Position numbers and translations under genes: made by a program. The notes under the pieces are model-generated. The model ran no database searches, was not told where the DNA came from, and saw nothing but the letters and a program-made list of their open reading frames with translations. Shown here piece by piece: positions 1 through 7,966 of a stretch of 64,000 nucleotides of DNA (its first letter is position 1; each line of letters begins with the position of its first letter). Source of the DNA: Actinomycetota bacterium (GTDB lineage Bacteria > Actinomycetota > Rubrobacteria > Rubrobacterales > Rubrobacteraceae); assembly GCA_902810695.1 (NCBI GenBank), contig CADDYV010000003.1:1-64000 (forward strand). The letters are read 5' to 3'.

Positions 1-1257
1 CCCTATTAGCTTTCGCGCCCGCTCCCGGATACTGCTGCCACGTAGCTCCGCTACTCCATACTCGGTGACAACGCAATCAACGATGTTCTTGAACGTGGTG
101 ACCGCTGCACCCGGGTGCAACTGCGCCACGATGCGAGAGATGGATTCGTCTGAGGTGGTGGAGTGCAGCACGATGAACGAGTGACCATGCTCGGATAGGA
201 TAGCCCCGCGTGTGAAATCTGGTTGCCCACCCGACGAAGACCAGTACTCGCTACCCAGGGATTCCGAGGCACACTGGCCGAGAAAATCCACCTCTAGAGT
301 AGCGTTTATGGCGATGAAGCTGTCCTCACACGAGATGTTACTGACGTCATTGGTGTGATCGACGGGCCAGAACTCGACGCCCGGATTCTCGTCCACGAAT
401 TCGTACAACCTCTGGCTTCCGAGCGCGTTGGTTGCAACTACTTTATTGCGGTGGGCACGCTTGCGCACTCCGGTAATGGCTCCCTTCTGGATAAGCCCGA
501 CGAACCCGTCCGAGAGCAGCTCGGTGTTGACTCCGAGATCCCTATGCTCTCCCAAAAGTCCCAACACCGCGTTTGGGATGGATCCAATACCGGCCTGCAG
601 CGTGGCTCCATCGGGGATACGCTCTGCCACGTACCCGGCGATCTTGCGGTCGGTGTCCCGCACCGGTCGCGGCGGCAACTCTGCCAACGGATAATCCGCC
701 TCGCACCATCCGATAACCTGGCTCAGGTGTACCTGGTTCTCCCCGAAAGTGCGCGGCATCTGGTGGTTCACTTCGATGAAGAACGGAACCTCACCGATCA
801 AAGCTGCCACGTAGTCAGCGTGGGTGCCGAGCGAGAAGTAACCGTGGCGGTCCGGGGCGGAAGCTGCGGCGAGTACCATTGAGCATCGCGTCGAGCTGCG
901 TAGCAGAGCGGGCACTTCGCTGAAATTGTTTGGTATGAGATCGCAGGTGTCGTTGTGAAAGGCCTGGCGGTTAGCCGGAGAGAGGAACCAGGACACGTGC
1001 CGCAGGCCCGGGAACGCTCCATGGATGTATCGCCGTTCTTTAAACGGCAGCATCTGGTGAATCCGGATATCAGAGAGTTGCCCTGCGTGAGCCTCGATCG
1101 CATCCAGGACCGTAGCAGGCTCGCAGTTGCCCATGCCGACGATGAGATCGTCTCCTTCTCTGATGTGGTCCAGTACGGCTTCGGGCCGACAATGCTTTTG
1201 GGCGAGAGCCGCACCGATCGTTGGCGGGTGTTCCGTTAGTTGTTTCCCGATACTCAT
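1..1257 (-). CDS. Acetyl-CoA hydrolase/4-hydroxybutyrate CoA-transferase family protein (3' end cut by window edge)
   Basis: The minus strand reads open from ATG at 1257 to base 1, giving 419 codons without a stop, so the C-terminus lies outside the window. An AGAGG ribosome binding site sits 7 bases before the ATG. The N-terminal half resembles the acetyl-CoA hydrolase/transferase domain. The middle holds a glycine-rich AGIGSIPNAV loop followed by NTELLSDG, which matches the family segment containing the glutamate that forms the acyl-glutamyl-CoA intermediate. Family members move CoA between acetyl-CoA and short-chain acids such as acetate, succinate or 4-hydroxybutyrate; the substrate here cannot be told. 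It is divergent from the XRE-cupin regulator at 1868. Plus-strand frames over it are antisense shadows. Confidence 0.88.
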   Translation of the reverse strand, partial: MSIGKQLTEHPPTIGAALAQKHCRPEAVLDHIREGDDLIVGMGNCEPATVLDAIEAHAGQLSDIRIHQMLPFKERRYIHGAFPGLRHVSWFLSPANRQAFHNDTCDLIPNNFSEVPALLRSSTRCSMVLAAASAPDRHGYFSLGTHADYVAALIGEVPFFIEVNHQMPRTFGENQVHLSQVIGWCEADYPLAELPPRPVRDTDRKIAGYVAERIPDGATLQAGIGSIPNAVLGLLGEHRDLGVNTELLSDGFVGLIQKGAITGVRKRAHRNKVVATNALGSQRLYEFVDENPGVEFWPVDHTNDVSNISCEDSFIAINATLEVDFLGQCASESLGSEYWSSSGGQPDFTRGAILSEHGHSFIVLHSTTSDESISRIVAQLHPGAAVTTFKNIVDCVVTEYGVAELRGSSIRERARKLIG

Positions 1258-1341
1258 TGGCCAACCTCTAGTGCAAACTCGACCCTGGCCTCAGGTGTGT
1301 TTTGTGAGGCTCGCATACATCCTACTTGGTAGCTAGAAATA

Positions 1342-1376
1342 CCGCCAGAGCGACGAGTCGCTTTTTGGTTTGGCGG
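1342..1376 (+). terminator. Imperfect nested hairpin with T-run, terminator-like
   Basis: An inner stem AGCGA/TCGCT with a four-base loop (1349-1362) is followed by TTTTT, and outer arms CCGCCA (1342-1347) and TGGCGG (1371-1376) enclose it. The T-run would serve plus-strand transcription, but no plus-strand gene ends just upstream. It may be a relic of a lost gene or a chance structure. Confidence 0.3.
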
Positions 1377-1422
1377 TTATAGGACTCCGGCACCGGGTGG
1401 AGTAAGATGAGCGCCAGAGCCT

Positions 1423-1702
1423 CTACTTCCCATACACGGCCGGCGACGCGATCGAGGCGATGGCTTGGCCTATCGCTTTGACTGGCATGAGCTGGTTGTC
1501 CGGGTGCCCGGACTTTTCACCAGGGGATGCAATGGGACGCCGCAGGAAGCTCTTTGAGCGCATAATCTCCGGCCAGAGCGATAGGAACATCCCCCTCCGA
1601 ACAGAGCAGGACGCTCCTGTTACATCTCTGGGCTTCGAGGAGCGGGGGCGCGGCTAACACCACAGTGACGACTTCCCGCACGCTCAGGGGTTTACTGTTC
1701 AT
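1423..1702 (-). pseudogene. Possible gene relic interrupted by a frameshift (family not recognised)
   Basis: On the minus strand a frame from ATG 1702 stops near 1517 after reading ...LKELPAASHCIPW. Skipping one base at that point continues as GEKSGHPDNQLMPVKAIG and on to a TAG at 1423-1425. Both halves look protein-like in composition, and the shift falls in a run of C. I do not recognise the family, and the start lacks a well-spaced ribosome binding site. This may be the 3' remnant of a longer gene or only chance coding-like sequence. Confidence 0.25.
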
Positions 1703-1800
1703 CTCCGGTCAGTACCGCACGACCACCAATTGTGCCGCCTTGTTCTTTACCAGAACTAAGGAACAGAGCATCAGGCTTGTGTGCGGGGTTGCATTTCACC

Positions 1801-1846
1801 GTTCAGTCTGCTAAAAAACCGCGCTTAAAGGTTCAGTAAAAGAGAA
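1801..1846. promoter_or_regulatory. GTTCAGT direct repeats, candidate regulator-binding region
   Basis: GTTCAGT occurs at 1801-1807 and again at 1831-1837, exactly 30 bases apart, about three helical turns. The second copy also begins an imperfect dyad GTTC-N9-GAAC. The position 20-70 bases before the XRE-cupin gene would suit autoregulation. This is inference from pattern and location only. Confidence 0.35.
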
Positions 1847-1867
1847 CATTTTGGCAAGGTTGGTGCT

Positions 1868-2488
1868 GTGGGGAAAGCCGAAGCGAAGAGGTTTCCGGAG
1901 GACAATCCCTCTCCGCTGGAGGATGAAGTCGTCGCGGTCGGGAGAACTATACGGGCCCTTCGCAAGGAGAGAGGTTTTTCGCTCAGGGAGTTCAGCCAGC
2001 TAACAGGACTTTCGACGAGCTTCCTTTCGATGGTGGAGCGGGGGCGCTCGTCACTTGCGCTCACTTCGTTGAATAACGTGGCCAAAGCGCTGGGCACCGA
2101 CCTGGCGAGCCTTTTTGCTTCTGAGCGGAAGGTGCGGGTGTCGCATCCGCTACCGCACGTAAGCAGGGCCGAGGAAGACGGGAAGCTCTCCATAGAGTCC
2201 AGCCAGCGAGTCTACAGGGTACTCTCTCCGCGGGCTGAAGGACTTGTTCTCGAGCCTTTGCTCGTTACCGTGCGGCCGAACAGCGATTTCGAGGAACCGT
2301 ACAGCCATGATGGCGAGGAATTTGCGTATGTGATCGAGGGAGAGTTGATCTTCACCGTGGATGGCGAGGAATATCGTCTGGGACCGGGCGACAGCATCCA
2401 CCTCCTCTCGACGGTGCCGCATGCCATACGAAACGACACCGCCGAACCGGTGAAGGTTCTGTGGGTCTTGACGCCGAGGTTCATATAG
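1868..2488 (+). CDS. XRE-family transcriptional regulator with C-terminal cupin domain
   Basis: This 206-residue protein has an N-terminal helix-turn-helix of the Cro/CI type (about residues 28-82, containing LREFSQLTGLSTSFLSMVE) and a C-terminal cupin_2 fold (about 130-200, with YSHDGEEFAYVIEGE and PGDSIHLLSTVPHA). Such HTH-cupin proteins usually sense a small metabolite through the cupin barrel and control neighbouring uptake or catabolic genes. The GTG start at 1868 is preceded by AAGG. It lies directly upstream of the ECF importer and hydantoinase genes on the same strand, making it the likely local regulator. The ligand is not predictable from sequence. Confidence 0.9.
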   Translation: MGKAEAKRFPEDNPSPLEDEVVAVGRTIRALRKERGFSLREFSQLTGLSTSFLSMVERGRSSLALTSLNNVAKALGTDLASLFASERKVRVSHPLPHVSRAEEDGKLSIESSQRVYRVLSPRAEGLVLEPLLVTVRPNSDFEEPYSHDGEEFAYVIEGELIFTVDGEEYRLGPGDSIHLLSTVPHAIRNDTAEPVKVLWVLTPRFI

Positions 2489-2562
2489 CAATGGGATGAG
2501 AGGGGTGATCTATTGGGGATGGCATACAGGGATTCTATAGGTCGGTGGCTAAAAACGGACGT

Positions 2563-2594
2563 TTACCGAGACGTATGCATGGGCGCATCGGTAA
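2563..2594. promoter_or_regulatory. Inverted repeat in the leader before the ECF S component
   Basis: TTACCGA (2563-2569) and TCGGTAA (2588-2594) form a perfect 7-bp inverted repeat with an 18-base spacer. It lies between the regulator stop and the importer start, where an operator or leader RNA structure is plausible. I do not see conserved elements of a known riboswitch class. Confidence 0.3.
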
Positions 2595-2627
2595 TCTGAC
2601 ATTCAAAACAACAAAGGGGTGATGCGA

Positions 2628-3239
2628 ATGCAGTCTTCGGGCCGCCAAACGGAACTGGTCCAGAGAAAACCTATCTTGAGCGCCCGGCAGGTTGCTATCA
2701 CGGTGATCTTCGGTGCTATTGCGGGCGCGTTCGAGTTGTTGCAGATCACCATTCCGGGGTATCTGCCGGGGGTGAACTTCAGCCTCAGCGGGATCTGGCT
2801 CTCGCTCTCCACCATGATCGGCGGGCCGATAGTGGGTGTGATCGTGGCTTTCGTGGATGCGATCACGGGTCAGGTCGGGATAATCGGGGCTCCCGGGTTT
2901 GCTATACACGTGCTGATACTCGCGGCCCTCTATCCCAGAGTCTATAGAATCGAGAACCCCACCAGAAGGCTTGTAGGGTATCTAATCATCACCATGATCG
3001 CGCTGTTCTTCCAGTACTGGTGGTGGATCGGGCTCTACTCCTTCGTGCTGCAGATTATCCCGTTCAAGGCCCAGCTCGCCCTGCAGTTCGGCTACGCCTA
3101 CTGGGTGTACCTGGCGATCTACTTCCTGATCCCCGCTCTGGTGCTGGCTCGGGCTCCCCAGTTCGTCGCGCCGGAGTGGCGCTGGCCGTGGCAGAAAGAC
3201 GAGGAGATCAGCGCCCCTGTAGAGACCGGAACGCGATAG
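2628..3239 (+). CDS. ECF transporter substrate-binding (S) component
   Basis: About 203 residues with five to six hydrophobic helices and a short charged C-terminus, the normal size and layout for an ECF S subunit. Glycine- and alanine-rich first helices such as VIFGAIAGAFELLQ and GGPIVGVIVAFVDAITG fit the S-component fold. The ATG at 2628 is preferred because AAAGGGG ends 8 bases before it; GTG 2619 and ATG 2622 are in frame but overlap or crowd that ribosome binding site. A-A fusion and T components follow immediately, so this is a dedicated (group I) ECF importer. S subunits of this type bind vitamins or other small molecules; position next to hydantoinases suggests a related heterocycle, which is inference. 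Confidence 0.85.
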   Translation: MQSSGRQTELVQRKPILSARQVAITVIFGAIAGAFELLQITIPGYLPGVNFSLSGIWLSLSTMIGGPIVGVIVAFVDAITGQVGIIGAPGFAIHVLILAALYPRVYRIENPTRRLVGYLIITMIALFFQYWWWIGLYSFVLQIIPFKAQLALQFGYAYWVYLAIYFLIPALVLARAPQFVAPEWRWPWQKDEEISAPVETGTR

Positions 3240-3249
3240 TTGATCAAGG

Positions 3250-5019
3250 ATGGATCGGGAAGCCCAGGTACTGGAGGATAGCGGCGGGATACGTCCGCTC
3301 GCCTACGAACGCTTCTCTTATGCTTACAGGGGAGGGGACAGGGTCGTCAGCGATGTATCGCTCGACCTGGAGGAAGGGAAAGTCGTGCTCCTCACGGGGC
3401 CGAGCGGCGCCGGGAAAACCACGATCTGCAGGGCTGCAAATGGCCTGATCCCGCACGAGTTCAAGGGAACTTTCGGCGGCAGGGTTACCATCGCCGGGCG
3501 CTACGACTCACGCGGGATCGGGGTGAGCGCGCTCTCCAAGATCGTGGGGGTCCTATCCCAGGACCCGGAGACCCAGCTCTTCAACCCCACCGTGGAAGAT
3601 GAGATCGTCTTCGGCGCCTGCAACTACGGTTTGCCCGCCGACACCATCCGGGAGCGGACCGAGCGTCTTCTGGACCTCACCCGTCTCGGCCCACACCGCC
3701 GCAAGAACCCGCACAATCTCTCTGGAGGCCAGCAACAGTCCTGCGCGCTGGCTTCGATCCTGGCCTTCGAGCCGCTCGTTCTGGTCCTCGATGAGCCCAC
3801 TTCCAACATAGATCCAATAGGCAGCCAGCACGTCCTAGATCTGGTCTCCCGGCTCGCCCGCGAGGAGAACCGGACCACGCTGCTGGTGGAGCACAAGATC
3901 GAAGAACTCTCCGACCTCGTGGACGAGATGATCGTCATCAACGAGGGGGAGATCCTGCATCGGGGCACCGTCCGCGAGGTACTGGAGCACGTCGAGTACA
4001 TAGACTCGGTAGGCCTGAGCGTGCCCCAGGTTACCCTCCTCTGCGCCCGGCTGCGCACGGCTGGCTGGCCTATAGAAGAGTTACCCATAGGTATCGAAGA
4101 GGCGGTGCAGATCCTCTCGCCCCTGCTCGACAGGACTACCCTGAGCAACGCGCCCGAACCACCTCCCCGCCGCGTACAGCACGAGAGCGACGAGGTAGTC
4201 GTGAACGTTCAGAACCTCTCGCATGTCTACCAGGACGGCACCCGCGCCCTGAATGACGTGGACCTCGAAATCCGGCGGGGAGAGTTCGTCGGAATACTCG
4301 GCCAGAACGGGTCCGGGAAGACCACGCTCGTCAAGCACCTCAACGGGCTCTTGAAGCCCACGAAAGGCACGGTCACGGTGGCGGGCCTGGACACGCGCAG
4401 GGCTTCCATCGCCGAGATGGCCCTCGCGGTCGGCTACATCTTCCAGAACCCGGACTCCCAGATCTTCAAGATGAAGGTCGAGGAGGAGTTGGCCTTCGGG
4501 CCGCAGAACGTGGGCCTCTCCGAACAGGAGGTCGAAAAGCGCGTCAAAGCGGCCGCCGAAGACCTGGAGATAGCGCACCTTCTGGAGAAAAATCCGTTCT
4601 TCCTCAGCAAGGGCGAGAAGCAGAGGGTGGCGGTCGCGGCGGTGATGGCGATGCAGCCGGACATCCTCGTTCTGGACGAGCCTACGACGGGGCAGGACTT
4701 CAAGAGAGCAAAGGAGATAATGGATCTCGCCGTCCGGCTGCACAACGAAGGGCAGACGGTTATCGTCATAACCCACGACATGAACCTGGCCGCCGAGTAC
4801 TGCGACCGGGTCGTGATCATGGAGGGAGGAAGGGTGCTCCTGGATGCCCCTACGAGGGAGGCGTTTCTCGCCGAAGACAAACTGAAGACCTCGTCGCTCA
4901 GGCCCCCGCAGATAACTATGCTCGGCAGCGCGCTCGGCTATCCGCGAGCCTGGTTGACGGTGGACGAGGCGGTCGAGACGCTGGAAGACGCGAGGAGAGG
5001 AGCCGCCGGTGGCGTATAG
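3250..5019 (+). CDS. ECF transporter ATPase, fused EcfA1-EcfA2
   Basis: A 589-residue protein with two complete ABC ATPase domains in tandem. The first has Walker A GPSGAGKTT near residue 50, signature LSGGQQQ and Walker B LVLDEP. The second has GQNGSGKTT near 355, an altered signature LSKGEKQR and LVLDEPTTGQD. The two domains, separate genes in many bacteria, form the heterodimeric motor that drives the S component through EcfT. It starts 10 bases after the S gene, and its end overlaps ecfT by 11 bases, indicating one operon with translational coupling. The LSKGE variant in the second half departs from consensus LSGGQ, which is tolerated in asymmetric ABC pairs. Confidence 0.93.
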   Translation: MDREAQVLEDSGGIRPLAYERFSYAYRGGDRVVSDVSLDLEEGKVVLLTGPSGAGKTTICRAANGLIPHEFKGTFGGRVTIAGRYDSRGIGVSALSKIVGVLSQDPETQLFNPTVEDEIVFGACNYGLPADTIRERTERLLDLTRLGPHRRKNPHNLSGGQQQSCALASILAFEPLVLVLDEPTSNIDPIGSQHVLDLVSRLAREENRTTLLVEHKIEELSDLVDEMIVINEGEILHRGTVREVLEHVEYIDSVGLSVPQVTLLCARLRTAGWPIEELPIGIEEAVQILSPLLDRTTLSNAPEPPPRRVQHESDEVVVNVQNLSHVYQDGTRALNDVDLEIRRGEFVGILGQNGSGKTTLVKHLNGLLKPTKGTVTVAGLDTRRASIAEMALAVGYIFQNPDSQIFKMKVEEELAFGPQNVGLSEQEVEKRVKAAAEDLEIAHLLEKNPFFLSKGEKQRVAVAAVMAMQPDILVLDEPTTGQDFKRAKEIMDLAVRLHNEGQTVIVITHDMNLAAEYCDRVVIMEGGRVLLDAPTREAFLAEDKLKTSSLRPPQITMLGSALGYPRAWLTVDEAVETLEDARRGAAGGV

Positions 5020-5863
5020 CATCTCCTACCAGGACAGGGGCACGTTCGTACACCGGCTGGACCCCCGGGTCAAGCTGCTCTGGTGGCTCTCGATCAACGT
5101 CACGCTGACCACCTGGAATGACCCGACGTTCCTGTTGCTGCTGCTGATAAGCGTGTTCGCGTACGCCCGCCTGGCCGGTGTCCCGATCAGAGAAAACATC
5201 AGGCACCTCTTGCCCGTTCTGCCGTTCGTGGCCTTCGTGGTAGTGGCGAACGTGGCCTTCTGGAGACCCCCCGATCCCGGCCAGGCGCACCTGATCGGGA
5301 ATATCGTCGGGGAAAACTTTCCGGTACTGCCGAAGATACCGTTCTACTGGGAGACTCTGGTATTCAGCGCGGGAACCTTGATCCGGTTGCTGATCCTGGT
5401 GCTCAGCGCGCTCGTCCTCATAAAAACGGTATCCCCCTCCGAGCTTGCGCTGGCGATAGTCAAGACGGGCGTTCCGCCGGAGATCGGGATGGCGCTTTCG
5501 ATGACGATAGCCTACATCCCGGTGGTCATCGGGCAGTTGACCGCCGTGATGGAGGCGCAGCAGGCCAGGGCCTGGAAGACGAACGTGTCGAATCCCATCG
5601 CCCGTTTCCGCGCCTACGTGCCGATCGCGGTGCCCACCTTCTTCCGCTCCTTCCACGCTGCAGAAGCCATGGCCTCCGCGATGATGTCCCGCGGCTTCGG
5701 CTACGACGTGGACAACCGCACGGAGTTGAAGCCACTCCGGTTCCGGCCCGTAGACTGGGCTGTTGCCGCAGGGTTTGTGACGTTTCTCGTGGCCGGGTTC
5801 CTCGTCGGTTTCTTCGGCATCGCCAAGTACACGTTCACCACGAGCTTGCTAGGTCTGGGTTAG
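5009..5863 (+). CDS. ecfT: ECF transporter transmembrane (T) component, EcfT
   Basis: A 284-residue membrane protein of the CbiQ/EcfT family. The N-terminus DRGTFVHRLDPRVKLLW matches the common T-component opening in which the H-x-L-D-P-R-x-K motif precedes the first helix. Several hydrophobic segments and a cytoplasmic region with coupling helices (EAQQARAW, AMMSRGFGYD) follow; A-R-G-like motifs there dock into the two ATPases. The GTG start at 5009 lies inside the end of the ATPase gene (11-base overlap). With the two preceding genes it completes the importer, and hydantoinase genes begin 64 bases downstream. Confidence 0.92.
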   Translation: MAYSISYQDRGTFVHRLDPRVKLLWWLSINVTLTTWNDPTFLLLLLISVFAYARLAGVPIRENIRHLLPVLPFVAFVVVANVAFWRPPDPGQAHLIGNIVGENFPVLPKIPFYWETLVFSAGTLIRLLILVLSALVLIKTVSPSELALAIVKTGVPPEIGMALSMTIAYIPVVIGQLTAVMEAQQARAWKTNVSNPIARFRAYVPIAVPTFFRSFHAAEAMASAMMSRGFGYDVDNRTELKPLRFRPVDWAVAAGFVTFLVAGFLVGFFGIAKYTFTTSLLGLG

Positions 5864-5927
5864 AGAATGGTTTTTCTCCTGCTAGTCCTCGGGAGAGCTT
5901 CTAAAGAGTCCAGAGAGGGAGGGTAGA

Positions 5928-7964
5928 GTGACGAGATACCGCGTCTCGATAGACATAGGCGGCACCTTTACCGATCTCGTCGTCCACGACGAGGAAGAAA
6001 GGCGGTCGTTTACCGGTAAAGTTCTGAGTACCCCGGACGATCCGGCCCGCGGGGTGATAACCGGGCTTGAGGATCTGATCGAGGACCCGACCGATATCTC
6101 CTTCCTGGTGCACGGCACGACGGTTGGCCTGAACGCCTTCCTGGAACGGCGCGGGGCGCGGGTGCTGCTCATCACCACCGAGGGGTTCAGGGATGTCTAT
6201 GCCATAGCCCGCGGCGACCGCAAGAAGCTCTTCGCCCTGCAGTACCGCAAGCCCGAGCCGCTCATTCCCCTGCAGGACATCCACACGGTTCGAGAGCGCA
6301 TGCTCTACGACGGGATGGTAGAGGAGTCCATCCGCGAGGAAGACTTCGACCCCATCGTAGAGAAGGTGCGGGATGAGGGCATAGATTCGGTGGCGGTATG
6401 CTTTCTGCACGCCTACGTAAATCCCGAGCACGAGCTTCGGGCGCGCGAGATCCTGCGCAAGCGCGTACCCAGACTATCGGTGACGCTCTCGCACGAGGTG
6501 GCCCGCGAGTGGCGGGAGTACGAGCGCGCCTCCTCAGCCGTGCTGAACGCTTACATCGCCCCGACCGTCGAGCGCTACCTCAAGAACCTCGAAGGCCAGC
6601 TCGAAGAGCGCGGCGTCGGCGCCAGGCTGCACGTGATGCAGTCCAACGGGGGCGTAATGACCGCCTCAGCCGCCCGCGACCTGCCGATTCAGACCCTCCT
6701 TTCGGGGCCGGTGGGCGGCACGATAGGCGGCGGCGCTTTGAGTGAGGCTCTGGGTCGGCCAAACCTGCTCTGCGTGGACATGGGGGGCACCTCCTTCGAC
6801 GCGAGCCTCATCGTGGAGGGACAGCCTACGGTCTCCACGGAGGTCGAGCTAGAAGGTCTTCCCGTTCTGATGTCCCTCGTGGACATCCACACCGTAGGCG
6901 CCGGCGGGGGATCACTGGCCTACCTGGAGGCCGGAGCCCTGCGGGTCGGTCCGAGGAGCGCCGGGGCGGACCCCGGACCAGCGTGCTACGCTCGCGGCGG
7001 CACCCAGCCCACCGTAACCGACGCTAACCTCCTGCTTGGCCGGATGGATCCTAAATACTTCCTGGGTGGGGGTATGGACCTCGACGCCCGGGCCGCCGAA
7101 CAAGCTGTAAGCGGCGTCGCAAGGGAGCTGGATCTCCCCACCGAAGAACTGGCCGAGGGGATACTGAGGATCATCAACGCCAAGATGGCCGAGGCGATGC
7201 GGACGATCACGGTCGAACAGGGCATAGACCCGAGAGAGTACACGCTGGTTGCCTTCGGCGGCGCGGGTCCCATGCACGCCGTCGCGCTCGCCAGGGAGCT
7301 GGAGATAGGTGAGGTCATAGTGCCGCCCGCGCCGGGCACCTTCTCGGCCTGGGGCATGCTGCAGACCGACATCCGCCACGATATGACCCAGACCTTCTAC
7401 CAGCCGATGGATCCCTCGATCTCCGGTGAGCTTGAGTCCATCTACTCGAAGCTCGAAGAAGAGGCACAGGAAGTTTTGAGGGACGAGGGCGTGCCTTCGG
7501 AGCGCATGCATCTGGTGCGAACGGCGGATATGCGCTACGTCGGCCAGGAGTACTTCGTCAACGTGGAGCTGCCGCAGAACGGGAAGCTGACTGGGGAGAA
7601 ACTCGACGAGCTCACCGAGAGGTTCCACGCAGCATACAAGACCCGCTACGGACACTCGACGCCCGGGGCTCCGGTCGAATTCGTAAACCTGCGGGTCGCC
7701 GCCCTCGGAGAGCTGGAGCGGAACGTGGCGGGATTCAAACCACCTGCAGGGGACGAGGCTCCCGTGCACAGCACCCGCGAGGTCATCTTCGAGGGCAAAA
7801 CGTTGCCCACCAGGATCTTCCGTCGCGCCGAGCTTCCCGCAGGAGCGTGGATGGCCGGGCCGCTCGTGATAGAGGAGGACACCGCGACCACGGTGGTGCC
7901 GCCGGGGTGGGGAGCCAGGGTAGACGAGCTCGGCAACGTCATCATCGAGAGGGAAGGGAGCTGA
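5928..7964 (+). CDS. Hydantoinase/oxoprolinase subunit A (HyuA-type), copy 1
   Basis: A 678-residue protein of the usual HyuA length. It has two actin-like ATPase signatures: DIGGTFTDLV near residue 6 and DMGGTSFDASLIV near 284, with VDIHTVGAGGGS and DPGPACYARGG between metal and nucleotide regions. The family opens cyclic amides (N-methylhydantoin, 5-oxoproline, hydantoin) with ATP, using an HyuA/HyuB complex; acetone carboxylase subunits are relatives. HyuB follows with only 2 bases between stop and start, so the pair is co-translated. An AGAGGGAGGG-like ribosome binding site precedes the start. Substrate is unknown; N-methylhydantoin is one candidate discussed in the findings. Confidence 0.92.
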   Translation: MTRYRVSIDIGGTFTDLVVHDEEERRSFTGKVLSTPDDPARGVITGLEDLIEDPTDISFLVHGTTVGLNAFLERRGARVLLITTEGFRDVYAIARGDRKKLFALQYRKPEPLIPLQDIHTVRERMLYDGMVEESIREEDFDPIVEKVRDEGIDSVAVCFLHAYVNPEHELRAREILRKRVPRLSVTLSHEVAREWREYERASSAVLNAYIAPTVERYLKNLEGQLEERGVGARLHVMQSNGGVMTASAARDLPIQTLLSGPVGGTIGGGALSEALGRPNLLCVDMGGTSFDASLIVEGQPTVSTEVELEGLPVLMSLVDIHTVGAGGGSLAYLEAGALRVGPRSAGADPGPACYARGGTQPTVTDANLLLGRMDPKYFLGGGMDLDARAAEQAVSGVARELDLPTEELAEGILRIINAKMAEAMRTITVEQGIDPREYTLVAFGGAGPMHAVALARELEIGEVIVPPAPGTFSAWGMLQTDIRHDMTQTFYQPMDPSISGELESIYSKLEEEAQEVLRDEGVPSERMHLVRTADMRYVGQEYFVNVELPQNGKLTGEKLDELTERFHAAYKTRYGHSTPGAPVEFVNLRVAALGELERNVAGFKPPAGDEAPVHSTREVIFEGKTLPTRIFRRAELPAGAWMAGPLVIEEDTATTVVPPGWGARVDELGNVIIEREGS

Positions 7965-7966
7965 GC

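Larger units (their letters stand above)
1258..1867. other. Long intergenic region with a decayed frame and direct repeats
   Basis: No intact gene is seen in these 610 bases. They hold a hairpin (1342-1376), a possibly broken minus-strand reading frame (1423-1702), and the GTTCAGT direct repeats just before the regulator at 1868. A weak promoter candidate, TTGCAT at 1789-1794 with TAAAAA about 17 bases on, could serve the regulator. Confidence 0.5.

Noticed and set aside
355-882. 175-codon open frame on the plus strand
   Set aside because: It is the antisense shadow of the CoA-transferase, which reads open through the whole segment on the minus strand.
2489-2627. Vitamin riboswitch before the ECF S component
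   Set aside because: I could not find conserved elements of TPP, FMN, cobalamin or preQ1 classes; only a simple inverted repeat is seen.
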